Assembly: GCA_945870575.1 (NCBI GenBank)
Contig: CAMBSK010000004.1
Location: 46,401-110,400, forward strand
Source: Bordetella parapertussis
GTDB taxonomy: Bacteria; Pseudomonadota; Gammaproteobacteria; Burkholderiales; Burkholderiaceae_C
Length of the DNA: 64,000 bases
Direction: 5' to 3'
The stretch's first letter is position 1. Each line of letters starts with the position of its first letter. The position numbers were made by a program, and so were the translations under genes. The notes under the pieces are model-generated. The model was not told the origin of the DNA and searched no databases. It worked only from the letters and a program-made list of their open reading frames with translations. Shown in pieces: positions 1 through 9,563 of this stretch.

Positions 1-51
1 TTTGGAGACGGCTAGATCGGGTAACTGCATGAATTTGAATGGAACCGGCAT
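1..51 (-). CDS. mfd: probable 5' end of transcription-repair coupling factor (partial)
   Basis: Read on the minus strand, an ATG at 51-49 opens a frame that stays open to the window edge (17 codons, beginning MPVPFKFMQL). A purine-rich GGGGG stretch lies about 8 nt upstream of this ATG. In many Burkholderiales mfd lies divergently next to ispD, which is the main reason for the name. Seventeen residues are too few to recognise a domain, so identity rests on synteny and could be wrong; the reading frame itself is also short enough to be chance. Confidence 0.35.
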   Translation of the reverse strand, partial: MPVPFKFMQLPDLAVSK

Positions 52-147
52 GGCAAACACCCCCGGATGCAGGCAAACGGGGGTGGACAGCGCTGATTCT
101 AGAATGGGGCGTTGACTGGTTGTTTTGAAGCTTGGCCTTAACCCCTT

Positions 148-885
148 GTGACCCTCTTATCTGATTCCCGATTTCATGTGGTGATTCCTTGCGCCGGTAG
201 CGGCAGCCGGGCGGGTGCGGCCACGCCCAAACAATACCTGCCTCTTGCGGGCTTTCCCTTGGTGGTGCACACGCTGCGTGCGTTTGCGGCTATGCCCGGC
301 TTGGGTCTGGGCGTCATCGTCGTGGCTCCGCAAGATCGAGAAATGGCCGAAGTGATACAGCAATACCCGCAAGACCGGTTTGTCATCAGTCCTACCGGTG
401 GCGCAACACGCGCGCAAAGCGTGCTGGCCGGTTTGCGCGCTTTGCAGCAACACGGCGTCAAAGACGACGCGTGGGTGATGGTGCATGACGCCGCGCGTTG
501 TCTGCTGACGCCTGCTTTGATCGACAAGCTGTGGCTAGCTTGTCAAGACGACGAGGTGGGTGGATTGCTGGCATTGCCTGTGCCGGACACTTTGAAAATC
601 GCTAACAAGGATCGCGTGGCGTCCACGCTGTCGCGCAGCGACAAATGGCTGGCGCAAACCCCGCAAATGTTCCGGCACGCATCACTCACACAAGCATTGC
701 TGCATGCGGGTGACCAGGTGACTGACGAAGCCTCGGCCATCGAGGCCATGGGGCGGCAGCCCAGGCTGGTGACTGCCGCCGCTTTCAATTTCAAAGTCAC
801 TTACCCTGAAGACATGCAACTGGCCGAGGCAGTGCTGGCCAGCCGTTCAACCGTTGCCGCAAAGCCGCAGGAGACAACACCATGA
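148..885 (+). CDS. ispD: 2-C-methyl-D-erythritol 4-phosphate cytidylyltransferase
   Basis: IspD transfers CMP from CTP to methylerythritol phosphate, the third step of the non-mevalonate isoprenoid pathway in the cytosol. The 245-residue product has the nucleotide-binding start [17 protein letters not shown] (residues 14-30, with R21 and K28), the VHDAAR motif near residue 112 and [10 protein letters not shown] in the last third; length is normal. The start is GTG at 148; no clear ribosome-binding site precedes it, and no better in-frame start is present. It overlaps ispF by 4 nt (ATGA), so the two are translationally coupled, and dxr of the same pathway lies 15 kb downstream. Confidence 0.96.
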   Translation: MTLLSDSRFHVVIPCAGSGSRAGAATPKQYLPLAGFPLVVHTLRAFAAMPGLGLGVIVVAPQDREMAEVIQQYPQDRFVISPTGGATRAQSVLAGLRALQQHGVKDDAWVMVHDAARCLLTPALIDKLWLACQDDEVGGLLALPVPDTLKIANKDRVASTLSRSDKWLAQTPQMFRHASLTQALLHAGDQVTDEASAIEAMGRQPRLVTAAAFNFKVTYPEDMQLAEAVLASRSTVAAKPQETTP

Positions 886-1373
886 CGCAACTGCAAATGC
901 GTATCGGTCAGGGCTGGGATGTGCATGCACTGGCACCCGGTCGCCGCTTGGTGATCGGCGGTGTGCATATCCCTTACCACTTGGGTTTGCTCGGCCATTC
1001 GGATGCAGATGTTTTATTGCACGCAGTAATTGACTCCATGCTCGGCGCGGCCGGGCTGGGCGACATTGGCACGCATTTTCCGGACACCGATGTGCGTTGG
1101 AAAAACGCAGATTCGCTGGTGCTGCTGGCCGCATGCGCCGCTTTACTTAAAGAAAAAGGCTGGCGCATACAAAACCTGGACACCACGGTGATTGCCCAGG
1201 CGCCTAAGCTGGCACCGTACATCCCTGCCATGCGCGAGCAAATGGCCGCTGCATTGGCTTTGACTGTCACTCAAATCAATATCAAAGCCAAGACCGCAGA
1301 AAAGCTGGGGCCGGTGGGGCAAGGCCAATCTATAGAAGCTCAGGCCATTGTGCTGCTGTGCTCAGCTGACTGA
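882..1373 (+). CDS. ispF: 2-C-methyl-D-erythritol 2,4-cyclodiphosphate synthase
   Basis: IspF cyclises the diphosphocytidyl intermediate to methylerythritol cyclodiphosphate with loss of CMP, working as a metal-dependent homotrimer. The 163-residue product shows the metal-binding DVH (residues 13-15), the [11 protein letters not shown] motif, GDIGTHFPD and the C-terminal KAKTAEKLG segment that lines the active site. An AGGAG ribosome-binding site lies 8 nt before the ATG, inside the end of ispD. The 3' end overlaps the stop of the convergent regulator gene by 12 nt. Confidence 0.97.
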   Translation: MTQLQMRIGQGWDVHALAPGRRLVIGGVHIPYHLGLLGHSDADVLLHAVIDSMLGAAGLGDIGTHFPDTDVRWKNADSLVLLAACAALLKEKGWRIQNLDTTVIAQAPKLAPYIPAMREQMAAALALTVTQINIKAKTAEKLGPVGQGQSIEAQAIVLLCSAD

Positions 1374-1820
1374 ACCCGGGTTGTCGCTGAGGGGAAAAGT
1401 GTTGTCAACACCGCCGTTCTTCTCGGACAAAAAAGCGAGTTTCACCCAGTGCCTCACCATGCGTTTGTGTTCGGCATTCAGCCTCATGAACTGACGCATC
1501 ATTTCGGTATCACACATGCCCATGCTCTGGGTTTGCGAGGGCTCGTTCAAAGGCATAGACGAGGTTTGCGGCCCGAACAACAGGTCATGCGGACTGATTT
1601 GCAACAGGTCGCTCAAGGTTTTGAGTTTGTCCTGCTTGGGAATGGATGCACCTATCATCCAGTTACGCGCCGCATGCGGCGTGATGCCATCTCCCCAATA
1701 GCGCATATTGAACGCATCGGCGAGCTGGGTGGCAGAGGACTTCAGGCCGGCTTCCTTCATGGCGTGGCGAAGCCGGGCGGCGAAGGCCTGTGATTCGGGG
1801 TTATGAATATGTTTTTTCAT
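1362..1820 (-). CDS. XRE-type helix-turn-helix transcriptional regulator
   Basis: The 152-residue product begins [10 protein letters not shown]. Residues about 10-80 look like a Cro/CI-type DNA-binding domain: an [13 protein letters not shown] helix, then ATQLADAF, then the recognition-like segment [20 protein letters not shown], then [15 protein letters not shown], which is the usual end of this fold. The C-terminal half has no recognised domain. I chose the ATG at 1820 because the upstream in-frame extension reads antisense to hbdH. No strong ribosome-binding site is visible. Paired TTAGC repeats upstream could be its own operator. Target genes are unknown. Confidence 0.8.
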   Translation of the reverse strand: MKKHIHNPESQAFAARLRHAMKEAGLKSSATQLADAFNMRYWGDGITPHAARNWMIGASIPKQDKLKTLSDLLQISPHDLLFGPQTSSMPLNEPSQTQSMGMCDTEMMRQFMRLNAEHKRMVRHWVKLAFLSEKNGGVDNTFPLSDNPGSVS

Positions 1821-1849
1821 GTGCTGAAAGATAAAACAGCACTGCACGT

Positions 1850-1865
1850 TTAGCAATAGATTAGC
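1850..1865. promoter_or_regulatory. candidate operator upstream of the XRE regulator
   Basis: TTAGC occurs at 1850-1854 and again at 1861-1865, 11 bp apart, so both copies face the same side of the helix. The second copy runs into the palindrome AGCGCT. The site lies 30-45 bp upstream of the regulator start, where an autoregulatory operator would be expected. This is inferred from position and repetition only. Confidence 0.3.
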
Positions 1866-1935
1866 GCTTACTTTTTGATGAACTGAATAACAACCAAACA
1901 GGTATCCATCGTTTTGTTGATGGGGCTCACGGCAT

Positions 1936-2718
1936 TCATTGCGCCGTCCAACCGCCATCCATGTTCCAGGCAACACCGCGCACGTTATTGCCTGCGGTTG
2001 AACACAGGAACACCGCCAGTTGTCCGAGTTCTTCGGGCGTGGTGAATTGCATGGACGGTTCTTTTTCGCTGAGCAGCATGCGGGTCGCCTGTTCAACCGA
2101 CACGCTGGCAGACTGCGCTTTGGCGTCTACTTGTTTTTGCACCAAAGGCGTAAGTACCCAGCCCGGGCAAATCGCATTACAGGTGATGCCAGTGGTGGCT
2201 GTCTCAAGCGCCGTCACTTTGGTCAGACCGACAAGGCCGTGCTTGGCGGCGACGTAGGCGGATTTATCGGCAGACGCCACCAGGCCGTGCACCGAGGCAA
2301 TGTTCAAAATACGCCCCCAATTGTGCCGGCGCATGGCTGGCAGTACGTGACGGGTGGTGTGAAAAGCGCTGGACAAATTGATGGCGATCACGTCATCCCA
2401 TTTGTCGACCGGAAAATGATCAATAGGCGCCACGTGTTGAATACCGGCGTTGTTCACCAAAATATCTATCTGGCCCCAATGGCTGGATGCCATGTGCACC
2501 ATGTCTTCAATTTCAGCGGGACGGCGCATATCGGCAGCGTGGTAAAGCGTGTCAACGCTCAGTGCCTCAATGTCGGCACGCGCTTGATCAACGTCGCCAA
2601 AACCGTTGACAACAATACGCGCTCCGGCTTGCGCCAACTTCTTGGCAATACCCAGACCAATGCCGCTGGTGGAACCTGTGACCAAGGCTGTTTTGCCGTT
2701 CAAAAAACGATCTGCCAT
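1936..2718 (-). CDS. hbdH: 3-hydroxybutyrate dehydrogenase (SDR family)
   Basis: This enzyme oxidises D-3-hydroxybutyrate to acetoacetate with NAD, the step after polyhydroxybutyrate depolymerisation. The 260-residue product has the Rossmann motif TGSTSGIGLGIA (residues 15-26), NNAG, the catalytic Ser/Tyr/Lys set (IASVHG then YVAAK) and the family C-terminus MDGGWTAQ. The ATG at 2718 fits the family start. The window also encodes the PHB regulator PhaR and the intracellular depolymerase PhaZ, which supports a role in PHB turnover. It diverges from relA. Confidence 0.93.
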   Translation of the reverse strand: MADRFLNGKTALVTGSTSGIGLGIAKKLAQAGARIVVNGFGDVDQARADIEALSVDTLYHAADMRRPAEIEDMVHMASSHWGQIDILVNNAGIQHVAPIDHFPVDKWDDVIAINLSSAFHTTRHVLPAMRRHNWGRILNIASVHGLVASADKSAYVAAKHGLVGLTKVTALETATTGITCNAICPGWVLTPLVQKQVDAKAQSASVSVEQATRMLLSEKEPSMQFTTPEELGQLAVFLCSTAGNNVRGVAWNMDGGWTAQ

Positions 2719-2790
2719 GAAATTTCCCTATCCTTTAGGATGATGCATCGAGAGAGATTTTGCCCGAGTCCGTTGTACCGATTGTTTTCA

Positions 2791-4998
2791 ATGAAATCTT
2801 CTTCCCCTGTAACGACCATCAGCAGTCAGTTTGAATTAAACGGTATTGCTGATTCAGATTTGCACAACGCATGCGCCAAGGCCAGGCAGTTTGCCGAGCC
2901 CTTGTTAAGCGGCATGAAGCAAACCGGCGGCGAGCCTACGCTGGCGCATGCCGATGGCGTGGTGTCATTGCTAGCGGGTATAGGTGCGACCGGCGACATG
3001 CAGGCCGCTGCGTACCTGGCTTATTGCGCAGCAGTGCTGAACCAACCCGCCGATACGTTGACCGCCACTTTCGGCGACAGCTTGACGGGTCTGGCCATCT
3101 CCGCCAACAAATTGTTTCAACTGCAACAAGCCGCCAGAGAAACCAAATCCCAGACCCGTTCCTCGGTGGTGCAAATTGAAAATGTGCGGCGCATGTTGCT
3201 GGCGTTTTCAAAGGATTTACGGGTCGTCATGTTGTTGCTGGCCTCGCACCTGGTCAGCTTGCGCTTTGCCACGGCGCAAAAAATAAGCGGCTTTGAGCAG
3301 TTGTCGCAAGACGTGCTGCATATCTTTTCGCCGCTGGCCAACCGGCTCGGTATCTGGCAAATCAAATGGGAAATGGAAGACCTGGCGTTTCGATTGTTAG
3401 AGCCGCAGGTTTACAAGCAGGTCGCGGGTCTACTGGAGAAAAAACGCGCTGAACGCGAGCAGGAAATTGAACAACTCAGGCAGGAATTGCAAAAGATTCT
3501 GTTGGCTCAAGGCATACGCGCAGAAATTCAAGGCAGGCCGAAAAACATTTACAGCATTGTCAAAAAAATGCGCGGCAAGTCTTTGCAGTTTGAGCAAGTG
3601 CTGGATTTGCGCGCTATGCGCATCATTGTGAACAACGTGGAAGACTGTTACCGGTCGCTGGCCTTGGTGCATCAGCAGATGCAAGCCATAGACAATGAAT
3701 TTGACGATTACATCGTCAAACCCAAAGCCAATGGCTACCAGTCTTTACATACCGTTGTCAGCACAGACTATGGCCAAGTGTTTGAAATACAAATCCGTAC
3801 CCGCGCCATGCACGAGCATGCAGAGTTTGGCGTGGCGGCGCACTGGGCTTACAAGGAAGCCGGTACCAAAGGTTATGCCGGTGTTGCGGTACCGGCAGAG
3901 CAGGCCCAAAAAATGGCGGTGTTGCGTCAACTGCTGGCTTGGGAGCGGGAACTGAGTGCGGTTCAAGACCAGGACAATCAGTTGCCGCAACAAAGCGGTC
4001 AGGAAAAAATTTACGTGTTAACGCCTGAAGCCGCCATTGTGGAATTGCCGCAAGGAGCCACGCCGGTTGACTTTGCTTACACCTTGCATACCGAACTCGG
4101 TCACCGGTGCCGTGGCGCCAAACTCGATGGCGTGTTGGTGCCCTTGTCGACCCGCTTGCAAAACGGACAGACGGTAGAAATCACCACGGCGAAAGAAGGC
4201 GGGCCTTCGCGCGACTGGTTAAATACGGACTTGCAATTCATTGCCAGCCCCAGGGCCAAGGCCAAGGTCAGAGCCTGGTTCAATGCGCAGCAAGCCAATC
4301 AAACGATTTCGCGCGGACGCGAATTGATTGAAAAGCTGTTGCAAAGAGAAGGGCGGACAGCTTACAAATTAGAGGATCTTGCCAAAAAATTGGGCTTTGA
4401 ATCTGCGGCGCATTTGTTTGAGGTAGTCGGCAAGGATGAATATTCTTTGCGCAACATAGAAATGTTTTTGCGTCCGGTGGCGGCTCCACCTGCCGAGGAT
4501 GACAAACTGTTTCGCAAAGCTCAGCAACCTAAACCTTCGCAGCAGCACGGGGGCGTGCTGGTGGTCGGTATGGATTCGCTGCTCACGCAATTGGCTAAAT
4601 GCTGCCGTCCTGCGCCGCCTGACGATGTCCAGGGCTATGTCACCAAAGGAAAAGGTGTGAGCGTGCACCGTGCCAAGTGCGGCAATTTTCTACAGTTGCT
4701 GCAAAACAACCCTGACAGGGTGATTGAGGTTGCCTGGCACGGCAAGCTGAATGATCCGAGCGCAGAGCTTTACCTGGTCGATATACAAGTGCTTGCCGAT
4801 GACCGGCAGGGTTTGCTGCGTGACATATCCGAAGTTTTCGCCAGAGAAAAAATGAACGTGGTGGGCGTGAAAACCCAAACCATCAAAAATACTGCCTGGA
4901 TGACATTCACAGTGGAAGTCAATAACGCATCGGGCTTGAACAAGATGCTGTCAGCATTGAATGCGGTCAACGGGGTCAGATCCGCCAGACGGCATTGA
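2791..4998 (+). CDS. relA: GTP pyrophosphokinase (p)ppGpp synthetase RelA
   Basis: RelA makes (p)ppGpp on ribosomes carrying uncharged tRNA. The product is 735 residues. The N-terminal region corresponds to the hydrolase domain but lacks the HD metal-binding motif, so hydrolysis is unlikely. The synthetase domain carries GRPKNIYSIVKKM, LDLRAMRIIV and KANGYQSLHT, and the EFDD acidic patch at residues 303-306 that is typical of monofunctional RelA rather than bifunctional SpoT/Rel. A TGS domain (KIYVLTPEAAIVELPQGATP) and a C-terminal ACT domain follow. The ATG at 2791 is preferred; ATGs at about 2740-2743 are alternatives with a poorly spaced AGG. A separate spoT should exist elsewhere. Confidence 0.93.
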   Translation: MKSSSPVTTISSQFELNGIADSDLHNACAKARQFAEPLLSGMKQTGGEPTLAHADGVVSLLAGIGATGDMQAAAYLAYCAAVLNQPADTLTATFGDSLTGLAISANKLFQLQQAARETKSQTRSSVVQIENVRRMLLAFSKDLRVVMLLLASHLVSLRFATAQKISGFEQLSQDVLHIFSPLANRLGIWQIKWEMEDLAFRLLEPQVYKQVAGLLEKKRAEREQEIEQLRQELQKILLAQGIRAEIQGRPKNIYSIVKKMRGKSLQFEQVLDLRAMRIIVNNVEDCYRSLALVHQQMQAIDNEFDDYIVKPKANGYQSLHTVVSTDYGQVFEIQIRTRAMHEHAEFGVAAHWAYKEAGTKGYAGVAVPAEQAQKMAVLRQLLAWERELSAVQDQDNQLPQQSGQEKIYVLTPEAAIVELPQGATPVDFAYTLHTELGHRCRGAKLDGVLVPLSTRLQNGQTVEITTAKEGGPSRDWLNTDLQFIASPRAKAKVRAWFNAQQANQTISRGRELIEKLLQREGRTAYKLEDLAKKLGFESAAHLFEVVGKDEYSLRNIEMFLRPVAAPPAEDDKLFRKAQQPKPSQQHGGVLVVGMDSLLTQLAKCCRPAPPDDVQGYVTKGKGVSVHRAKCGNFLQLLQNNPDRVIEVAWHGKLNDPSAELYLVDIQVLADDRQGLLRDISEVFAREKMNVVGVKTQTIKNTAWMTFTVEVNNASGLNKMLSALNAVNGVRSARRH

Positions 4999-5076
4999 CC
5001 GCAATGGACCACAACCGGCGCGCATGTTTTCCAAGGCGCATTTGCGATGCTGATAGAATAGTGTTTTCGGCAACGA

Positions 5077-5153
5077 AGGCGCGTAGCTCAGCTGGTTAGA
5101 GCACCACCTTGACATGGTGGGGGTCGTTGGTTCGAGTCCAATCGCGCCTACCA
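5077..5153 (+). tRNA. tRNA-Val(GAC)
   Basis: The 77-nt gene folds into a full cloverleaf: acceptor AGGCGCG pairs with CGCGCCT, the D arm is GCTC/GAGC, the anticodon arm is CCACC-TTGACAT-GGTGG (anticodon GAC), and the T arm is TTGGTTCGAGTCCAA-like. The CCA end is encoded. It lies between relA and phaR on the same strand. It reads GUC/GUU valine codons, complementing the tRNA-Val(CAC) at the far end of the window. Confidence 0.97.
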
Positions 5154-5156
5154 ATG

Positions 5157-5203
5157 CCTTAGTGGTAGGTCAATGTTTTCTTCTTGTCTTGAACCACTAT
5201 AGG
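5157..5203 (+). terminator. inverted repeat between tRNA-Val and phaR, possible terminator or PhaR-region operator
   Basis: CCTTAGTGGT (5157-5166) pairs with ACCACTATAGG (5193-5203), giving ten pairs with one bulged base around a T/C-rich 26-nt loop. It starts four nucleotides after the tRNA CCA end and finishes shortly before the phaR ribosome-binding site. It lacks a terminal T-run, so either tRNA 3'-end processing or regulation of phaR is possible. Confidence 0.3.
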
Positions 5204-5226
5204 CGTCATATTCTTTAGGACAACTC

Positions 5227-5766
5227 TTGTCACGTTCCAAAGACCCCAACACTAAGCAAGCCGGAAGCCAATCTCAGCCTCAGGATGCCTGCAGGTTGAT
5301 CAAAAAATACCCGAATCGCCGTCTTTACGACACCAGAACTTCAAGTTACATCACCTTGCAGGAAGTCAAGGCCATGGTGATTGACGCTGAAACCATCAAA
5401 GTGATCGACGCCAAATCCGAAGAAGATTTGACGCGCAGCATTTTTCTGCAAATCATTTTGGAAGAAGAGGCCGGCGGGCTGCCTCTGTTTTCTGAAGCCG
5501 CACTGGCCAATATGATCCGTTTTTACGGCCACGCCATGCAGCCATTCATGGGCAATTACCTGGAAAAGAATATCCAACAATTTCTCGATATGCAAGCGCA
5601 ACTGGCGCAACAGTCACAGCAGATGACGCCCGAGGTCTGGGCCCAGTTTCTGGCCAATCCGGCCGGTGGTCTGCCGACGTTGGTCGACAACTACACACAG
5701 CAGTCCAACCAGATGATGTTGCAATTACAGGAGCAGATGCTCAAGGCCATGGGATTAAAACGCTGA
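5227..5766 (+). CDS. phaR: polyhydroxyalkanoate synthesis repressor PhaR
   Basis: PhaR binds both DNA and PHB granules and represses phasin genes when polymer is absent. The 179-residue product carries the PHB/PHA accumulation regulator DNA-binding domain at about residues 22-85 ([19 protein letters not shown], then [19 protein letters not shown]), followed by two regulator repeats and a Gln/Met-rich helical tail. The start is TTG at 5227, chosen because an AGGA lies 8 nt upstream and the domain begins soon after. Its TGA shares one base with the rimO ATG. phaZ and hbdH in this window are likely members of the same physiology. Confidence 0.94.
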   Translation: MSRSKDPNTKQAGSQSQPQDACRLIKKYPNRRLYDTRTSSYITLQEVKAMVIDAETIKVIDAKSEEDLTRSIFLQIILEEEAGGLPLFSEAALANMIRFYGHAMQPFMGNYLEKNIQQFLDMQAQLAQQSQQMTPEVWAQFLANPAGGLPTLVDNYTQQSNQMMLQLQEQMLKAMGLKR

Positions 5767-7127
5767 TGTCTACACCACCTAAAGTCGGCTTCGTCAGCCT
5801 CGGTTGCCCCAAGGCATTGACCGACTCTGAATTGATTCTGACCCGCTTGAGCGCCGAAGGCTACGCCACTTCGAAAACCTTTGCTGGTGCTGATCTGGTG
5901 ATCGTCAACACCTGCGGTTTCATTGACGATGCGGTCAAAGAAAGTCTTGACACTATCAGCGAGGCTTTGGCGGAAAACGGCAAAGTCATCGTCACCGGTT
6001 GTCTGGGCGCCAAAAACAATGCAGAGGGCGGTAACCTGGTCAAGACCCTGCACCCCAGCGTGCTCGCCGTCACCGGCCCGCATGCCACCCACGAGGTCAT
6101 GGAGGCAGTGCATTTGCATTTGCCCAAGCCACATGATCCTTTTTCAGACCTGGTGCCGGCTGCCGGCATCAAGCTGACGCCCAAGCATTACGCGTATTTG
6201 AAAATCAGCGAAGGCTGTAACCACCGCTGCTCGTTTTGCATCATTCCATCTATGCGTGGTGACCTGGTGTCTCGCCCGGTCGGTGATGTGTTGAATGAAG
6301 CCAAGGCTTTGTTTGAGTCAGGCGTGCGTGAATTGCTGGTCATCAGCCAGGACACTTCGGCCTATGGTGTAGACATCAAATACCAGACCGGTTTTTTCAA
6401 TGGCAGACCAGTCAAATCTCGTTTGTTTGAATTGGTGCAAGCCCTGGCCGAACTTGCCGAGCCTTTCGGCGCCTGGGTGCGCTTGCATTACGTCTATCCT
6501 TATCCGAGTGTGGATGAGATTCTTCCTTTGATGGCTTCTGGCCGCATCCTGCCGTACTTGGATGTGCCTTTTCAGCACAGCCACCCCGATGTGCTCAAGC
6601 GCATGAAGCGTCCGGCCAGCGGTGAGAAAAACTTGGAGCGCATAGAGGCCTGGCGCAAGATTTGTCCGCAACTGGTGATTCGCAGCACTTTCATTGCAGG
6701 CTTTCCCGGCGAAACCGAGCAGGAGTTTGAGCATTTGCTGCAATTCATGCGTGAAGCCGAGATTGACCATGCGGGCTGTTTTGCTTACAGCCCTGTCGAC
6801 GGCGCGACCGCCAATCAATTGCCAGGCATGTTGACTAAGGAAGTGCGCGAAGACAGGCGCTCCAGGTTCATGGCGGTGGCTGAAGAAGTATCCACAGAAA
6901 AATTAAAAGGTTACGTCGGCTCGACCATGCAAGTGCTGGTCGACAGCGCGAAAGCCATGGGTCGTCAAGGCGGTGTGGGACGCAGCTTCAGGGATGCGCC
7001 CGAAATTGACGGATTGGTGCACATGGTGGCACCTGAGAAAGTAAGTAAAAGTTACCGTGCCGGTGAATTCACTAAAGTCAAAATCCTCGGAACACAAGGA
7101 CATGATTTGATTGGATTGCCGGTTTGA
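5766..7127 (+). CDS. rimO: ribosomal protein uS12 methylthiotransferase RimO
   Basis: RimO is a radical-SAM enzyme that adds a methylthio group to an aspartate of ribosomal protein S12. The 453-residue product has the N-terminal UPF0004 domain ([21 protein letters not shown] and GCLGA supply the auxiliary cluster cysteines), the radical-[11 protein letters not shown] motif at about residue 151 in [17 protein letters not shown], and a C-terminal TRAM domain. The start ATG overlaps the phaR stop (TGATG), so translation is coupled. Length is normal. Confidence 0.97.
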   Translation: MSTPPKVGFVSLGCPKALTDSELILTRLSAEGYATSKTFAGADLVIVNTCGFIDDAVKESLDTISEALAENGKVIVTGCLGAKNNAEGGNLVKTLHPSVLAVTGPHATHEVMEAVHLHLPKPHDPFSDLVPAAGIKLTPKHYAYLKISEGCNHRCSFCIIPSMRGDLVSRPVGDVLNEAKALFESGVRELLVISQDTSAYGVDIKYQTGFFNGRPVKSRLFELVQALAELAEPFGAWVRLHYVYPYPSVDEILPLMASGRILPYLDVPFQHSHPDVLKRMKRPASGEKNLERIEAWRKICPQLVIRSTFIAGFPGETEQEFEHLLQFMREAEIDHAGCFAYSPVDGATANQLPGMLTKEVREDRRSRFMAVAEEVSTEKLKGYVGSTMQVLVDSAKAMGRQGGVGRSFRDAPEIDGLVHMVAPEKVSKSYRAGEFTKVKILGTQGHDLIGLPV

Positions 7128-7167
7128 CATGTGTAAACCGGTGTGGTGGTTCGTTGGTCGGTAAGAT

Positions 7168-7252
<85 letters not shown>

Positions 7253-7274
7253 CTTCAGGAAAGCAGAGGATCAT

Positions 7275-9545
7275 ATCAAAAAAAGCACCCCAAATACCGT
7301 CGGACCCCTTGAAGAATTCAAAGGCGTCGTAGAAGGTCATCGCGACGGCCATGGTTTTGTCATCCGCGATGACGGTCAATCCAATGTGTATTTGCCTCCT
7401 AACGAGATGCGCGCCGTGTTGCATCGCGACTGCGTGATTGCACGCGTCACTCGAACCGACAAAAAGGGCAGACCCGAAGGTCGCATTCTCGAAATCACTG
7501 AAAGACCGGCGCATCCCATCATCGGACGCTTGTTGCAGGAAAGCGGTGTTTGGCTGGTCGCGCCTGAAGATAGGCGTTACGGTCAGGACATTTTGGTTCC
7601 CAAAACAGCCACCGGTAAAGCGCTGGTCGGTCAAGTGGTGGTGGTCGAGTTGACAGAACCACCAAGTTTGTACGGTCAACCTGTGGGACGTGTGCAAGAA
7701 GTGTTGGGCGAGATGGACGACCCCGGCATGGAGATTGAAATTGCGGTGCGCAAATACGGCGTGCCTCACCGTTTTTCCGAGTCCTGTTTGAAACAAGCCG
7801 AAGGATTGCCGGACAAGGTCACCGTCAAAGACGCGCAGCACCGTGTCGATTTGACCGATGTCGCCTTTGTCACCATAGACGGCGAAGACGCACGTGATTT
7901 TGACGACGCGGTGTATTGCGAACCGCTCACCGACAAGTCGCAACCCGGCTGGCGCTTGCTGGTGGCCATCGCTGATGTCGGGCATTACGTGGATACCGGC
8001 AGCCCCATCGATATCGACGCCTACGACCGCGCCACCAGCGTGTATTTCCCGCGCCGCGTCATTCCTATGCTGCCGGAAAAATTATCTAACGGCTTGTGCT
8101 CACTCAATCCCCATGTGGATCGTTTGTGCATGGTCTGCGACATGATGATTGGTATGGATGGCGAAGTATTTGCCTACCAGTTTTACGAAGCTGTTATGCA
8201 CAGCCATGCGCGTTTCACCTACACCGATGTCGCCGCTGTTTTGTCCAACACACGCGGTCCGCAAGCACTCAAGCACAAGGCGCGTGTGAATGACTTGCTC
8301 AATTTGCACGATGTCTACCGGGCCTTGCTCAAGTCGCGTCAAAAGCGAGGCGCCGTGGATTTTGAAACCACTGAAACACAAATTGTTTGCGATGAAAGCG
8401 GAAGAATTGAAAAAATTGTTCCGCGCATACGCAACGAAGCGCACCGTTTGATTGAAGAGGCCATGCTGGCCGCCAACGTTTGCAGCGCCGACTACATCAT
8501 GAACAGCAAACACGCTTCGCTGTTTCGGGTGCACGAGGGACCGACGCCGGAAAAAATTGAAATATTGCGCAATTACCTGAAAGCCATAGGCGTTGGCATG
8601 CAAATCGGCGAATCGCCTAAGCCCGAACATTTTCAGACGATTGCCAACGCCACCAAAGATCGCGTGGATGCGCAGCAAATCCACAGCATGTTGCTGCGTT
8701 CCATGCAACAGGCGATTTACACGCCTATCAACAGCGGTCATTTCGGTCTGGCTTTTGAGGCCTATACCCACTTCACCAGTCCTATCCGGCGCTACCCGGA
8801 TTTGCTGGTGCACCGTGTCATCAAGTCCATCCTGCATGGCAAACGCTATCAATTGCCGGCCTTGCCAACGCCCGGTGAGGCGCACGCCAAACTCGCCAGA
8901 AGACTGGCCACCCAGGCGGCCAAATCATCCAAGCCTTCAGCGCAAGCGAATATGAAACATTCGCCCGAGTTGCAGTCCTGGCAGGCGGCCGGCCTGCATT
9001 GCAGCGCCAACGAGCGTCGCGCCGATGAAGCCAGCCGAGATGTCGAGGCATGGTTGAAATGCCAGTACATGCGCGAGCACCTGGGTGAAGATTTCAGCGG
9101 CACTGTGTCTGCTGTCACCACCTTCGGCGTGTTTGTCACGCTTGACGCCATGTATGTCGAAGGTCTGGTGCACATCACTGAGTTGGGCGGCGATTATTTC
9201 CGTTTCGATGAAGCCAGGCAGGAGTTGCGCGGCGAGCGCACTGGGATTCGCTACGCCATCGGCGCGCGCGTTCGGGTACAGGTCAGTCGTGTCGATCTGG
9301 ACGGGCGCAAAATTGATTTCCGCTGGGTACAAGATGATCTGATGGATGGTGCAGCGTCGGTTGCGCGCAAAGCCAAAACACAGCCGCAAGCTGTGGCCGG
9401 AAAAATATCAGGTAAAACCGGGGCAAGCGGCGCAAAGAAAACCACCGATTCCAAGCGCGGTTCCAAAAAACCCTTCGGCAAAGCGGCGAAAAAATCGCCT
9501 ACTGCTTCACAACCAACCAAAAAAAGCGCGAAAAAACGAGCTTGA
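7275..9545 (+). CDS. rnr: ribonuclease R (start codon uncertain)
   Basis: RNase R is a 3'-5' exoribonuclease that degrades structured RNA. The product has cold-shock domains (from GVVEGHRDGHGFVIRDDG), the RNB catalytic domain with the aspartate motif GEDARDFDDAV and the HFTSPIRRYPDLLVHR segment, an S1 domain near the end (GTVSAVTTFGVFVTLD), and a Lys/Ala/Ser-rich tail. No ATG, GTG or TTG lies between the antisense tRNA-Leu (ending 7252) and the conserved start of the first cold-shock domain. I place the start at ATC (7275), after AGAGGA, as the least bad choice. The usual N-terminal helix-turn-helix extension is missing. rlmB, the common downstream partner, is absent. Confidence 0.85.
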   Translation: MKKSTPNTVGPLEEFKGVVEGHRDGHGFVIRDDGQSNVYLPPNEMRAVLHRDCVIARVTRTDKKGRPEGRILEITERPAHPIIGRLLQESGVWLVAPEDRRYGQDILVPKTATGKALVGQVVVVELTEPPSLYGQPVGRVQEVLGEMDDPGMEIEIAVRKYGVPHRFSESCLKQAEGLPDKVTVKDAQHRVDLTDVAFVTIDGEDARDFDDAVYCEPLTDKSQPGWRLLVAIADVGHYVDTGSPIDIDAYDRATSVYFPRRVIPMLPEKLSNGLCSLNPHVDRLCMVCDMMIGMDGEVFAYQFYEAVMHSHARFTYTDVAAVLSNTRGPQALKHKARVNDLLNLHDVYRALLKSRQKRGAVDFETTETQIVCDESGRIEKIVPRIRNEAHRLIEEAMLAANVCSADYIMNSKHASLFRVHEGPTPEKIEILRNYLKAIGVGMQIGESPKPEHFQTIANATKDRVDAQQIHSMLLRSMQQAIYTPINSGHFGLAFEAYTHFTSPIRRYPDLLVHRVIKSILHGKRYQLPALPTPGEAHAKLARRLATQAAKSSKPSAQANMKHSPELQSWQAAGLHCSANERRADEASRDVEAWLKCQYMREHLGEDFSGTVSAVTTFGVFVTLDAMYVEGLVHITELGGDYFRFDEARQELRGERTGIRYAIGARVRVQVSRVDLDGRKIDFRWVQDDLMDGAASVARKAKTQPQAVAGKISGKTGASGAKKTTDSKRGSKKPFGKAAKKSPTASQPTKKSAKKRA

Positions 9546-9563
9546 TTTTTCAGGAGAAACAAC

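Noticed and set aside
2020..2790. Long in-frame extension upstream of relA (about 257 codons)
   Set aside because: It is antisense to hbdH, is rich in unusual residues and lacks any RelA-family similarity; the relA start is placed at 2791.
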